From NCBI GenBank assembly GCA_040775095.1, contig JAXGTD010000017.1, positions 1 through 47,165 on the forward strand: a DNA stretch of 47,165 nucleotides, written 5' to 3'. This document shows, in pieces, positions 23,683 to 32,497 of this stretch. The notes below the pieces were generated by a model. That model was not told the DNA's origin, did no database searches, and saw only the letters and a program-made list of their open reading frames with translations. The translations under genes and the position numbers were made by a program. The DNA comes from JAXGTD01 sp040775095. GTDB lineage: Bacteria; Pseudomonadota; Gammaproteobacteria; Chromatiales; Chromatiaceae. Position 1 is the first letter of the stretch. The number at the start of each line of letters is the position of its first letter.

Positions 23683-25722
23683 CTACCGGAACAGCATGGC
23701 GACGGTGGCGATGGTTCCGGCGTAGGCGAGCGGGTAGAAGGTGAGTATGTAGCGATCGATCCTTGCCACGAAATCCTTGCGCCCCTTCATGTCCTGGCGG
23801 CGCAGATAAACGGCCAGGACGAGGACCACGGCCGTGACGAGAAAGGCGCTGATCAGCAGGGTATCGAGGAATGTCAGATAGCCCAGCCTGGGTAAGTCGT
23901 TGGAAATGGTAAAATTAAAGGCGATGAAGAGCAGCAGATTGGCGCCAGCCGCGTCCACACGTTTGGCGTAGTCTTTGAGAAAGAACAGGATCCAGGAGAC
24001 CGCGATGATGATCGCCAGCGGCAACAGGATGCGAAAGACATAGTATTCGAGATGCCGCTCGGCCCAGAACTCGAAATTGAATTGGGACACCGGCCGCCCC
24101 AGGACATCGCTCTCGGCAAATTGGGTCTGGAAACTGGTCACGACCCATTCCTCTTCACCCAGGCGGGTACCGACCTGACTGTAGCCGTCCATCTCGCGCA
24201 GCACGAACAGCCACAGCGGCGCGAGCAGATCGACCCGAACGAAGAACGTCTGGGTATCGAATGGGAAGTCCCGGAAGTCGAAGTCGGGCGCCTGCAGCGT
24301 GGTCGAAAACCGCTCCAGGTAGGCGGCCTCGCCGTCCGGCCACAGGACGACGACCCGATTCTGCACCCAACGATTACCCTGCTGATTGATGATCGTGTAC
24401 TGCGGCCAGAGTTGACCGCGCCGGCTCATCTCGGCGCTGAAGGCATCGCCCATGAAGATCTTGAAGCGGTCCTGGGCGGTTTCCGGATCGAAGGCCAATG
24501 CCGGATCGCGCCAACGCATGGCCAAGGTCGCGACGACCCCGAAGTTCTCCGAGCGCTGATCCACCGCGGTGATCTGCTCGAGCTTGACGCCAATACGCAC
24601 CGGGATCGGCTCACGCAAGAGATCGCGCCCCGTGGGCTCCCCCTCGCCACGCAGCACCTCGGGCGCGTTCACGCCGACGAGCAGACGATAATTGCCCTCT
24701 GTCTTCCGACCCGCCGGCCCTTCGCCAGCAATCCGTAACCGGTAACGCTCCGCCTGGCGCGGCAGCCGATACGCAAGCGCGGCACTCGGGCCGGTCGCCG
24801 CGAAATTGGCGTAAGCGACCGGCTTGTCGCTCTGGTCCAGGAGGGTCAACACCGGGATGAGATCCCCGGTGAGTGCATCGGCACGGGCATAGAGCGTCTG
24901 TCCAGCGCCCAGCTCCGCGAGGTTGAGCATCCGCAGGGACTGACTGGCCGTGAGCTCGCCGGTGACCAGGACGATGCCCCGTTCGAGCACACCCACGTCC
25001 TTGCCGGCGAAGACGAATGGCGGACCACTGCTCTGCGCGCGACCCGACAGGACTTCGGGCGCATCGATGCCGACCACAAGCCGATAACTGCCGGCGGACT
25101 GGCGAACCAACGAACTGCCAACGCCCACCCAGTACTCCCCGTTGTTCGGGACCACGGCGCTGAAAGCGGCATAGTAATGCCCGTTGAAGTCGTCATTTCC
25201 AGCCAGCGCGTAGCGATCCAGGAGCTGTCGCGTCACCTCAACCGGGTCGTGGTCCTGGGACAGGGCCTCGATCAGCTGCCCCAGCGGCGCGCGTTCCAGC
25301 TCGGCGAGATCGGTCTCCGGCTTCAGCAAGACGACCAATGGGTCGAGGTAGCCGGCGGTCGCCTCGGCGCGGACATACAGGGTCTGACCCTGCCGCAAAC
25401 CGGTCACACGATACAGCTGCAGACCCGTCTCGGAGATGCGTCCATCCAGGGTCTGGACCCGTGCCGGGGTGTCCAGCTCAGGGGTGTGCAGGGGCCCTGA
25501 CGGGCCGGCATGGGCGATGGTGCTCGATAGCATCGACAGCCCCAGTGCGAGCGCCCGTGCGGGCCAGCCGCTCGGGCGCGGCCTGGCGCCCCCTCGCGCG
25601 GCCGGGATGAAAAGACGGCGCGCGCTCGCTTTCGACGCTGGCCATCGGGCACGCCACAAGGGTGCGACCGCCCGCCGCCGGGTTGTCGCCCGATCCCCCT
25701 CCCCGTCCGGGTTTGCTGTCAT
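23683..25722 (-). CDS. Pentameric ligand-gated ion channel (Cys-loop superfamily, prokaryotic) with two extra N-terminal domains
   Basis: This 679-aa protein is far longer than GLIC or ELIC (about 320 aa). The ATG at 25722 has GAGGGG upstream. An Arg-rich leader precedes a hydrophobic signal (about 54-72, ending IAHA). Two related beta-rich domains follow (about 88-225 and 244-356), sharing GQTLYVRAEA / GQTLYARADA and GSYRLVVGIDAPEVLSG / GNYRLLVGVNAPEVLRG. The ligand-binding domain (about 370-555) contains the loop FDFRDFPFDTQTFFVRV, with FPFDTQ matching the Pro-loop and no Cys pair. Four membrane helices follow: M1 after Y560 (RILLPLAIIIAVSWILFFL), M2 about 587-609, M3 about 615-640 (after DLPRLGYLTFLD), and M4 about 655-678. 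The extra domains recall DeCLIC. Ligand unknown; the adjacent polyamine genes suggest an amine. Confidence 0.9.
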   Translation of the reverse strand: MTANPDGEGDRATTRRRAVAPLWRARWPASKASARRLFIPAARGGARPRPSGWPARALALGLSMLSSTIAHAGPSGPLHTPELDTPARVQTLDGRISETGLQLYRVTGLRQGQTLYVRAEATAGYLDPLVVLLKPETDLAELERAPLGQLIEALSQDHDPVEVTRQLLDRYALAGNDDFNGHYYAAFSAVVPNNGEYWVGVGSSLVRQSAGSYRLVVGIDAPEVLSGRAQSSGPPFVFAGKDVGVLERGIVLVTGELTASQSLRMLNLAELGAGQTLYARADALTGDLIPVLTLLDQSDKPVAYANFAATGPSAALAYRLPRQAERYRLRIAGEGPAGRKTEGNYRLLVGVNAPEVLRGEGEPTGRDLLREPIPVRIGVKLEQITAVDQRSENFGVVATLAMRWRDPALAFDPETAQDRFKIFMGDAFSAEMSRRGQLWPQYTIINQQGNRWVQNRVVVLWPDGEAAYLERFSTTLQAPDFDFRDFPFDTQTFFVRVDLLAPLWLFVLREMDGYSQVGTRLGEEEWVVTSFQTQFAESDVLGRPVSQFNFEFWAERHLEYYVFRILLPLAIIIAVSWILFFLKDYAKRVDAAGANLLLFIAFNFTISNDLPRLGYLTFLDTLLISAFLVTAVVLVLAVYLRRQDMKGRKDFVARIDRYILTFYPLAYAGTIATVAMLFR

Positions 25723-25936
25723 CGCCGCCCCTCAGAACCCACCCCGCGCGCCGATCGGGTCGGCGACCCCGGCCGCGTCTCGCCGCCTAGTGCACAGTCT
25801 AGTATCCCGTCCCAACGAATGGCGCATCCAGCGTGCAACCAGCGCATTAAACAACGTGGATGTCCGCTGCTCGACCACAATTGAGGGCAACAACCGCCCG
25901 CGCCAGCCGGACGCGCGGCAGACAGGGGATGCAGCA

Positions 25937-26689
25937 TCAGCGACCTCCGAGCCGGGCGAGCGAGCCAAGACCGGCCAGCCCCTCGATGATCGTCGCCAGA
26001 CCCAGGCGCACGAACAACGCGCTCGCCAACGGGTCGTCGAGCGGTGCAAAGATCGACAGCGGCGCGGCGGTGCGCGGATGCGACAGGGTCAGCCGAAACG
26101 CGTGCAAGAGCAGCCGCCCACATCCGAGGTGATCGCGAAACCAGCGGTTGTGGCGTCCACGGCCGTAGTTTGCATCGCCGATAATGGGGTGCGCGATATG
26201 GGCCATATGTCTGCGCAGTTGCCGGGTGCGGCCGGTGCGGGGCATCAGGTGGACCAGACTGTAGCGCGAGGTGGGGTAGGTCTCGATCGCGACCGGTAGC
26301 TCGACGCTGGCCAGGCGCGCGTAGTCGGTGCGCGCGTCGCGCACCGCGATACGGCCGGCGCGGATGCGCGCATCGTCGCGCAAGGGCCAGTCGATGCGAC
26401 CCGCCGGCTCGGTCCAGCCGCGCACCAGGGCGATGTAATGCTTCTCGACGGTGTGGGCATCGAGCTGCCGCTGGATCTCCCGGCAGGCGTCGGGGGAGAA
26501 CGCGAACAGCAACACCCCGGAGGTCGGGCGGTCGAGCCGGTGGACCGGGTAGACGCGCCGCCCCGTCATCTCGCGCACGCGCTGAAGCGCGAATTCGGTG
26601 GCGTGGCGATCGACCGGCGAGCGATGCACCAGCAGCCCGGATGGCTTGTTCACCGCGACCAGCTCATCGTCCTGGAACAGGATCCGCAT
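25937..26689 (-). CDS. truC: TruC-like tRNA pseudouridine synthase (RluA family)
   Basis: RluA-family enzymes isomerise uridine in RNA; TruC modifies U65 of tRNA. From the ATG at 26689 the protein has 250 aa. It begins MRILFQDDELVAVNKPSGLLVHRS and has the catalytic motif VHRLDRPTSGVLLFA with D53, then KHYIALVRGW and the late RTGRTRQLRRHMAHIAHPIIGD. The NRWFRDHLGCGRLLLHA segment fits TruC. There is no S4 domain. It lies 49 bp downstream of the zinc-ribbon gene on the same strand. The RluA family is certain; TruC rather than another RluA subgroup is likely but not proven. Confidence 0.85.
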   Translation of the reverse strand: MRILFQDDELVAVNKPSGLLVHRSPVDRHATEFALQRVREMTGRRVYPVHRLDRPTSGVLLFAFSPDACREIQRQLDAHTVEKHYIALVRGWTEPAGRIDWPLRDDARIRAGRIAVRDARTDYARLASVELPVAIETYPTSRYSLVHLMPRTGRTRQLRRHMAHIAHPIIGDANYGRGRHNRWFRDHLGCGRLLLHAFRLTLSHPRTAAPLSIFAPLDDPLASALFVRLGLATIIEGLAGLGSLARLGGR

Positions 26690-26738
26690 CGCGCCACCCC
26701 CGGGGGCTCGATCGGCGGACAGCGCGCCGGGCGGCAAC

Positions 26739-27113
26739 TCAGCGCACCAGCTTGCCGTGGTCGATCAGCAGCAGGCGGCAGCCGTCGCAGCGCCAGGCCA
26801 TGTTTGCGGCTGGCGGCAGATGCAGACTCAGGGTATTGGGCAGCGCATCGCCGATGTGCGCCAACAGACCCGGACGGCCTCGCGCGCGGTCGGACCAGAT
26901 CGCGCCCTTACCAAGCAGCACCCAGCCCTGCGTCATCGGCTGCCCGCAGCGGGGGCATTGGTAGGCGCCACCCGACCACAGGGCGGCATCCTCCACCACC
27001 GCATGGTGGCGCCTGCCAACCCGGTACAGGAGTAACATCAGCGCGACGAGCGCGAGCACGCCGAGGCCGATCCCCAGGGACATCGGCCCGACCCCGGTGG
27101 CGTCCAGGTCCAT
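26739..27113 (-). CDS. Membrane-anchored zinc-ribbon protein (DUF6487-like)
   Basis: A 124-aa protein with one N-terminal membrane helix (about 13-31) and a C-terminal zinc ribbon made of CPRCGQPM (C53, C56) and CDGC (C109, C112). The spacing, with GWVLLGKGAIWSD between the cysteine pairs, resembles the DUF6487 zinc-binding family, whose function is unknown. The second Met at 27083 is an alternative start; neither has a strong ribosome site. It precedes truC by 49 bp and may be cotranscribed. The ribbon probably faces the cytoplasm given the basic residues (RVGRRHH) after the helix. Confidence 0.7.
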   Translation of the reverse strand: MDLDATGVGPMSLGIGLGVLALVALMLLLYRVGRRHHAVVEDAALWSGGAYQCPRCGQPMTQGWVLLGKGAIWSDRARGRPGLLAHIGDALPNTLSLHLPPAANMAWRCDGCRLLLIDHGKLVR

Positions 27114-27305
27114 CGCGGCTCAGGCGGCGACGCGCCTGGTGCCGATCGGCGTGGCGGGGAGCCGCGACCCGATCCGCCCGCATGCCGAGCCCGCTTCAGC
27201 CGAGTCCGATTCCGCCGGATAGGATTCAACCAAATAGGATTCACAGGGGCCAACGCCTTTGGCTAACATGCTCGCCTCCGATGACAAGACTGCCGAGGAC
27301 CCCGG

Positions 27306-27701
27306 ATGACCCGCTCACCCATCGCCGCATGCCTGGCGGGCGTGCTGCTCGCAAGTATCTCCACCCAGGCCGCCGCCTTCAAGTGCATCCCCATCTACGG
27401 CAACTGGTGCGGCATCAACTATCCCAACCACGGCTGGCCTCCCCCGGTGGATGCCTTCGATGCCGCCTGCATGCGCCATGATCTCTGCACCGCGGGGCCG
27501 GGCTCGGACACCCCGTGCGACATCAACCTGGTCTCGGAGCTGCGTGGCATCGCCGCCCAGGTCGGCTATCTGCCGCGCCCGCTGCAGTGGGCCGAGTATG
27601 TGATCCGAGTCAAGTCCGGCGGTCCCTGGGGCGGGATGCCAATGCCCACCCCCTGGGATGCCTTCGGTCTGATGTCGAGCGTCGCCTCACCTTGCTGGTG
27701 A
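27306..27701 (+). CDS. Secreted phospholipase A2-like protein
   Basis: This 131-aa protein starts at an ATG preceded by GAGGA and has a Sec signal peptide (residues 1-24, ending TQAAAF). The mature part holds YGNWCGINYPN, which resembles the calcium-binding loop of phospholipase A2, then FDAACMRHDLC, matching the PLA2 active-site helix pattern D..C..HD.C with H58 and D59. Further cysteines (C27, C35, C71, C130) could form disulfides. PLA2 enzymes hydrolyse the sn-2 acyl bond of glycerophospholipids; bacterial examples are short and exported. Activity is inferred only from the motif. It stands alone, divergent from the zinc-ribbon gene and 64 bp upstream of the helicase gene. Confidence 0.75.
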   Translation: MTRSPIAACLAGVLLASISTQAAAFKCIPIYGNWCGINYPNHGWPPPVDAFDAACMRHDLCTAGPGSDTPCDINLVSELRGIAAQVGYLPRPLQWAEYVIRVKSGGPWGGMPMPTPWDAFGLMSSVASPCW

Positions 27702-27765
27702 TCCCTGCGACTGCCCCGCGGCGGCAGCCGCCGTGGATTCACTCCAGAGCGTCCTTCCAGCCGCC

Positions 27766-30700
27766 ATGCCCACGCCGATCCTAACCCTCGACCCCGATCA
27801 GCTCGAGAACGTCTTCTCGCCGTCATACCTGGATCGGGGCAGGCGCTACTGGCGCGACGGCCGGGTACTGGCCGCAAGCATGAACGCCGCCAAGCAGATG
27901 GTGACGGGACGCGTGCGCGGCTCCGCCGGCCAGATCTATCAGTGCATCATTCACTTCACTCAGCCGGAGGATGGCGCAGCGGACCTCATTGGGCACTGTT
28001 CCTGTCCGGTGGGATACAACTGCAAGCACGTCGCGGCGGTGCTGCTGTCGTTGAACGCGCCAACGACGCAACAGACATCACCGGCCGCGGACGCGGACCT
28101 GCCGCTGGAGGTACGCCTTTGGCTCGGCCAAGCCGAGCGGCTGGCGGCCAGCGTGGCGCAGGAAGGCCCCTATCGGGTGGTCTACCTCCTGGGCACCGCG
28201 CGTGACATGGGTCCGCCGCGTGTGCTCGTGCGCGCCCGCAAGGCGCGGCTGCTTGCCACCGGCGGCTACGGTAAGCCACAAGACTTCAATATCGCCGGCC
28301 GGTCGCGCGCCGCCTTCCTCACACCAGAGGATCAGCGCGTCATGGCCCTGGTCCAGGCCGGGAGCCAAGCCGAAACGATCTCCGAGGCCCGGCTGGACAC
28401 GATCACCGGTGCGGACATCCTGCGCGAGATCGTCCAGAGCGGACGTGGCTACTGGCACTCCCTGGAGGGCCCCCCACTGCATTACGCCGGCCCGTTGGCG
28501 GGCCGGCTGGTCTGGCGCCTCGACGACGACGCCCTGCTGCGCGTGGTGCTGGAGGCCGAGCGCGCCGGACTGCACCTGTTACCAGTCGCCCCGCCCTGGT
28601 ACCTGGATCCGGTCTCCGGTGACTGCGGTCCGCTGGAAACGGGCATGGGCGATCGCCAGGCCGCGCTGCTGGTGGGCGCGCCAGCACTGAGCCCGGAGCT
28701 GGCCGAGGCCCTGACACAGGCGGCCAGGACGCAACTGCAGCGGCTCGAGCTGCCGATGCCCCCCCACACGGAGCGACGGCGGGTCGGGGTCGAGAAACCC
28801 GTCCCATGCCTGTGTCTGAACAGCCACGACCGGGCGGAGACGATCCGTAATCGCTACTGGGGGGCCGCGCCTGAGCCCGACTGGACTCACGTCGCGGAGC
28901 TCTTCTTCGACTATGGTGGGCACAGGCTCGACCCGCGCGATACCTCTGCGGTAGTGCGTCGCGCCGAGCAGGGTGTGCTGCTGGAGGGCGAACGTGACAG
29001 CGCAAGCGAGGCCACGGCCATCGCGACCCTGGGCCAGATCGGGTTCACCCGGACCACACCGTATCCGGATCAGGTCGGCATGGGATTCGAGCTGCCCGAC
29101 AACGACGCCTGGCTCTCGTTCATGGGTAGGGATCGGGCGAGACTGGAGGCGGCGGGATGGCGCGTGGAGACGATGCCCGACTTCCGCCTCCAGGTCGCCA
29201 AGGTCGGCGACTGGCGGATGGATGTCGACGAGACCGACGATGGGCGCTGGCTCGACCTCGGTCTGGGCGTGGAGGTGGACGGCGAGCTCATCGATCTGCT
29301 ACCCCTGCTGATCGACATGCTCCGGCGCGCCCAAGGGGATCTCTCGCCATGGTCCCTGGCGCAACAGGACGACGCGGCGCTGCTACCGGTGCAACTGGGC
29401 GAGGGGCGGCTCATGTTGATGCCGGCGGCACGTCTGCGGCCGATCCTTACAACACTGGTCGAGCTCTACGACTCGGAACCGCCGGTGGACAAGAACGGCC
29501 GGCTGCGCCTACCACGGCCGCGGGCGGCCCAGCTCGCGGACCTCGAAGACGCCGACCCGGCCCTCGGCTGGCGTGGTGGCATCAGCGCGCGAGACTGGGG
29601 CCGGCGGCTGCGCAACTTCTCCGGCATGCGCGAAACTCCCCCGCCGGCGGAGCTCCAGGCCGAGCTTCGACCCTATCAGCGGCAGGGGCTGGACTGGCTT
29701 CAGTTCCTGCGCGAGCTCGCGCTGGGGGGCATCCTCGCCGATGACATGGGTCTGGGCAAGACGATCCAGACCCTGGCGCACCTGCTGGTGGAAAAGGCGA
29801 GCGGGCGTGCCGATCGGCCGAGCCTGGTGGTTGCACCCACCAGCCTGATGTTCAATTGGAGACGCGAGGCGGAGCGCTTCGCACCGTCACTGCGGGTGCT
29901 GTTATTGCACGGCGCGGACCGGCACACGCGCTTCGCGGCCATCGGTGAGCATGACCTGGTGCTGACCACCTATCCCTTGCTGCCGCGGGATCTCGAGGCC
30001 CTCTCTGCGCAGTCGTATCACCTGTTGATCCTCGACGAGGCACAGGCGATCAAGAACCCCCGCGGCAAGGCCGCAGAGGCCGCGCGCGGGCTGGCGGCGC
30101 GCCACCGGCTCTGCCTGACCGGCACCCCGCTGGAGAACCACCTCGGCGAGCTGTGGGCCTTGCTCGACTTCCTGATCCCCGGGATGTTGAGCGACGAGCG
30201 CCGCTTCCGACGGCTGTTCCGCACGCCGATCGAACGCCACGGCGACCCGGTACGCCAGGAACAGTTGCGCCGCCGCGTCGCGCCGTTCCTGCTGCGACGC
30301 ACCAAGGAGGCGGTCGCGACGGAGCTGCCGCCCAAGACCGAGATCCTGCGCGAGGTGCCGCTGGCCAGCGACCAGCGCGACCTCTACGAGACGCTGCGCC
30401 TGGCGCTGCATGAGACGGTGCGTGCCGAGGTCGAGCGCAGGGGCATCGCGCGCAGCGGCATCATCATCCTCGACGCCCTGCTCAAGCTGCGCCAGGTCTG
30501 CTGCGATCCGCGCCTGGTCGCGCTGGAGGGCGCGCGCAAGGTCAAGGGCTCGGCCAAGCTGGACCTGCTTCTGACCCTGTTGCCCGAGCTGCTCGAAGAG
30601 GGCCGGCGCGTGCTGCTGTTCTCCCAGTTCACCAGCATGCTGGCGCTGATCGAAGAGGGGCTGATGCAGGGTGGCCGGCGAGAGAACCAGGACTTCGTCA

Positions 30701-31077
30701 AGCTCACCGGACGCACCCGCAACCGTGCGCTCCCGGTAGACCGTTTCCAGGCGGGCGAGGTGCCGCTGTTTCTCATCAGCCTCAAGGCCGGGGGCAGCGG
30801 GCTCAATCTCACCGCCGCCGACACCGTGATCCACTACGACCCCTGGTGGAATCCGGCCGCCGAGCGTCAGGCCACCGACCGCGCCCACCGCATCGGCCAG
30901 GACAAGCCGGTGTTCGTTTACAAACTGCTTACCGAGGGCACCGTCGAGCAGCGTGTCGCCGAGCTGCAGGCCCGCAAGCAGGCGCTCGCCGATGCCATGC
31001 TCGCCGAGGGCGGCGCCGCGGCGCGTTCGCTCAGCGCCGAGGACCTCGATCTGCTGTTTGCACCCATCAACGACTGA
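27766..31077 (+). CDS. SWIM-domain SNF2-family helicase/ATPase
   Basis: The ATG at 27766 gives 1103 aa; a GTG at 27733 is possible but less likely. An N-terminal SWIM zinc finger reads CSCPVGYNCKHV (C78, C80, C86, H88). A long central region of unknown fold follows to about residue 620. The SNF2 ATPase comes next, with ILADDMGLGKTIQTLAH (about 654-670, Walker A), LILDEAQAIKNP (about 754-765, DEAQ box), LTGTPLENHLGELW, and the helicase C lobe with LKAGGSGLNLTAADTVIHYDPWWNP and RAHRIGQ, given in part. This is the bacterial SWIM-SNF2 (RapA-like) architecture, whose members remodel protein-nucleic acid complexes; a precise role is unknown. The 403-aa gene that follows 59 bp later is probably in the same transcript. 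Confidence 0.93.
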   Translation: MPTPILTLDPDQLENVFSPSYLDRGRRYWRDGRVLAASMNAAKQMVTGRVRGSAGQIYQCIIHFTQPEDGAADLIGHCSCPVGYNCKHVAAVLLSLNAPTTQQTSPAADADLPLEVRLWLGQAERLAASVAQEGPYRVVYLLGTARDMGPPRVLVRARKARLLATGGYGKPQDFNIAGRSRAAFLTPEDQRVMALVQAGSQAETISEARLDTITGADILREIVQSGRGYWHSLEGPPLHYAGPLAGRLVWRLDDDALLRVVLEAERAGLHLLPVAPPWYLDPVSGDCGPLETGMGDRQAALLVGAPALSPELAEALTQAARTQLQRLELPMPPHTERRRVGVEKPVPCLCLNSHDRAETIRNRYWGAAPEPDWTHVAELFFDYGGHRLDPRDTSAVVRRAEQGVLLEGERDSASEATAIATLGQIGFTRTTPYPDQVGMGFELPDNDAWLSFMGRDRARLEAAGWRVETMPDFRLQVAKVGDWRMDVDETDDGRWLDLGLGVEVDGELIDLLPLLIDMLRRAQGDLSPWSLAQQDDAALLPVQLGEGRLMLMPAARLRPILTTLVELYDSEPPVDKNGRLRLPRPRAAQLADLEDADPALGWRGGISARDWGRRLRNFSGMRETPPPAELQAELRPYQRQGLDWLQFLRELALGGILADDMGLGKTIQTLAHLLVEKASGRADRPSLVVAPTSLMFNWRREAERFAPSLRVLLLHGADRHTRFAAIGEHDLVLTTYPLLPRDLEALSAQSYHLLILDEAQAIKNPRGKAAEAARGLAARHRLCLTGTPLENHLGELWALLDFLIPGMLSDERRFRRLFRTPIERHGDPVRQEQLRRRVAPFLLRRTKEAVATELPPKTEILREVPLASDQRDLYETLRLALHETVRAEVERRGIARSGIIILDALLKLRQVCCDPRLVALEGARKVKGSAKLDLLLTLLPELLEEGRRVLLFSQFTSMLALIEEGLMQGGRRENQDFVKLTGRTRNRALPVDRFQAGEVPLFLISLKAGGSGLNLTAADTVIHYDPWWNPAAERQATDRAHRIGQDKPVFVYKLLTEGTVEQRVAELQARKQALADAMLAEGGAAARSLSAEDLDLLFAPIND

Positions 31078-31136
31078 CGCGGCGACGCCACGCCGATCCA
31101 CCGCAGCGCGCACAACCCGATCCGATCCAAGACACG

Positions 31137-32348
31137 ATGCACCCGCCGGGCCCCGACCCACTCTCCGACCCACCCTCCGAGCAGGACATCCGGGCTCAGG
31201 TCGACCGCCTGTTGCTCGAGCAGGGCCGGCTCGATCCCCTGGAATTCCTCCTGGCCACGGACCTGCTCGCCTATGAGGACTACGAGGCCTGGAGGATGGG
31301 GCTCCGGGCGGACATCCAGGGCGCGCTGCATGGGTCGCCAGCCTGCATCGCCGAGTGGATGGATCGGGCAGCGGAGTACGCTCGCGGTCAGCGGCTCAGC
31401 GCAACGCCGGTCAGGCATCGTGGGTGGAGTGGCCACGACGCGCCACTACACATCGGTGCACACGCGGGGCTTCGTCGCACCTGCAGCGTGCTCTACGCGC
31501 CGCCGGCAGACAGGCCCCAGCTGGACCTGTTCCACGACAGCAGCGGGGTCTTGCTCGAAGAGGCGATTCGCCAGGCACTGGCCGAGCGACGCGACGATCA
31601 GGCCCGCGAGCAGTTGGCGCGGCTCATGCGCGAGCAACCCCGGCACCCGCATCTGCGCGGCTTCCTGCAACTGATCCAGGCCATCGATGCACCCGACCCG
31701 AGCGTTAGTCCGCCCAGACGAGAGTCGCGGCTGGAGGAACTGGAGCGTATCGAGCCCCTGGCCCATCAGCTGCTCGGCCGCCGTGCCAGGGATTTTCTCG
31801 CGCCGCTCTGGACGGCACTGGCACAGGCGCTTTCCGGGCGATCCTTCGATTGCCGATCACCGGGGCTCCACGCCAGCCACGCCTGGGCGCGGGCGGGGCG
31901 CTGGGAGGCCGCGCGCGAGGCAGTCGAGGCGGAGCCAAACTGGCGCGAGACGCCCGCGCTGGTACTGACACACGCGCGGGCCTGCTGGCATCGACACGAT
32001 CCCTCCGCCGCCCGCCTTGACTGGATACAGCTGTGTTGGGACCACCCGCTGGAGGCGGAGCGAGCGCTGGGCGCCAAGGGGTTTCCCGACCGTCGCCTGG
32101 CCGATCTCTGGCAGGTGTTCGGCGACCTGGACCCCGCGCTGGAGACCGAGGATTTCCCGGCCTGGCTGTTGCTGAGCGATGCCGGCGCCCCTCCCGTGCC
32201 TGCGGAGCTGGTGCCAGCCGATGACCGTGGTACCGCCTACCGGCTGCTACGCCACCTCGTGGACCATGTCGAGGACATCGCCTCGCGCCGGGCGTTGGAC
32301 GAGGCCCATCCGGCCCTCCTCAGGCTGTTTTTGTCCTCGCGACACTGA
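31137..32348 (+). CDS. Uncharacterised 403-aa protein downstream of the SWIM-SNF2 gene
   Basis: I do not recognise a domain. The ATG at 31137 starts MHPPGPDPLSDPPSEQDIRAQ, a Pro-rich lead into helical sequence rich in Arg, Glu, Leu and Ala. A stretch DQAREQLARLMREQPRHPHLRGFLQLIQAI, given in part, and HAWARAGRWEAAREAVEAEPNW look like TPR-type helical repeats, so a protein-binding scaffold is plausible. No signal peptide or membrane helix is visible. The frame is open upstream into the helicase gene, but that part is a shadow. Spacing of 59 bp suggests cotranscription with the helicase. Confidence 0.78.
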   Translation: MHPPGPDPLSDPPSEQDIRAQVDRLLLEQGRLDPLEFLLATDLLAYEDYEAWRMGLRADIQGALHGSPACIAEWMDRAAEYARGQRLSATPVRHRGWSGHDAPLHIGAHAGLRRTCSVLYAPPADRPQLDLFHDSSGVLLEEAIRQALAERRDDQAREQLARLMREQPRHPHLRGFLQLIQAIDAPDPSVSPPRRESRLEELERIEPLAHQLLGRRARDFLAPLWTALAQALSGRSFDCRSPGLHASHAWARAGRWEAAREAVEAEPNWRETPALVLTHARACWHRHDPSAARLDWIQLCWDHPLEAERALGAKGFPDRRLADLWQVFGDLDPALETEDFPAWLLLSDAGAPPVPAELVPADDRGTAYRLLRHLVDHVEDIASRRALDEAHPALLRLFLSSRH

Positions 32349-32497
32349 GAAAGCAACGGTCGCGACATCTCGGCGCTTCGCATCGCCGATTGGCCGGCCA
32401 CGGTTCCGTCGACATGTGCAGCCTCGGACACCGGGGCCCGGCCGAGCACGCCTCACCGGGCGCACCACGGCGACATCACACTGCGCAGGAGCACAGC

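Noticed and set aside
29902..31173. 423-aa open frame on the minus strand
   Set aside because: Antisense to the SNF2 helicase C-terminal half; Gln-, Leu-, Arg- and Glu-rich shadow without a fold signature.
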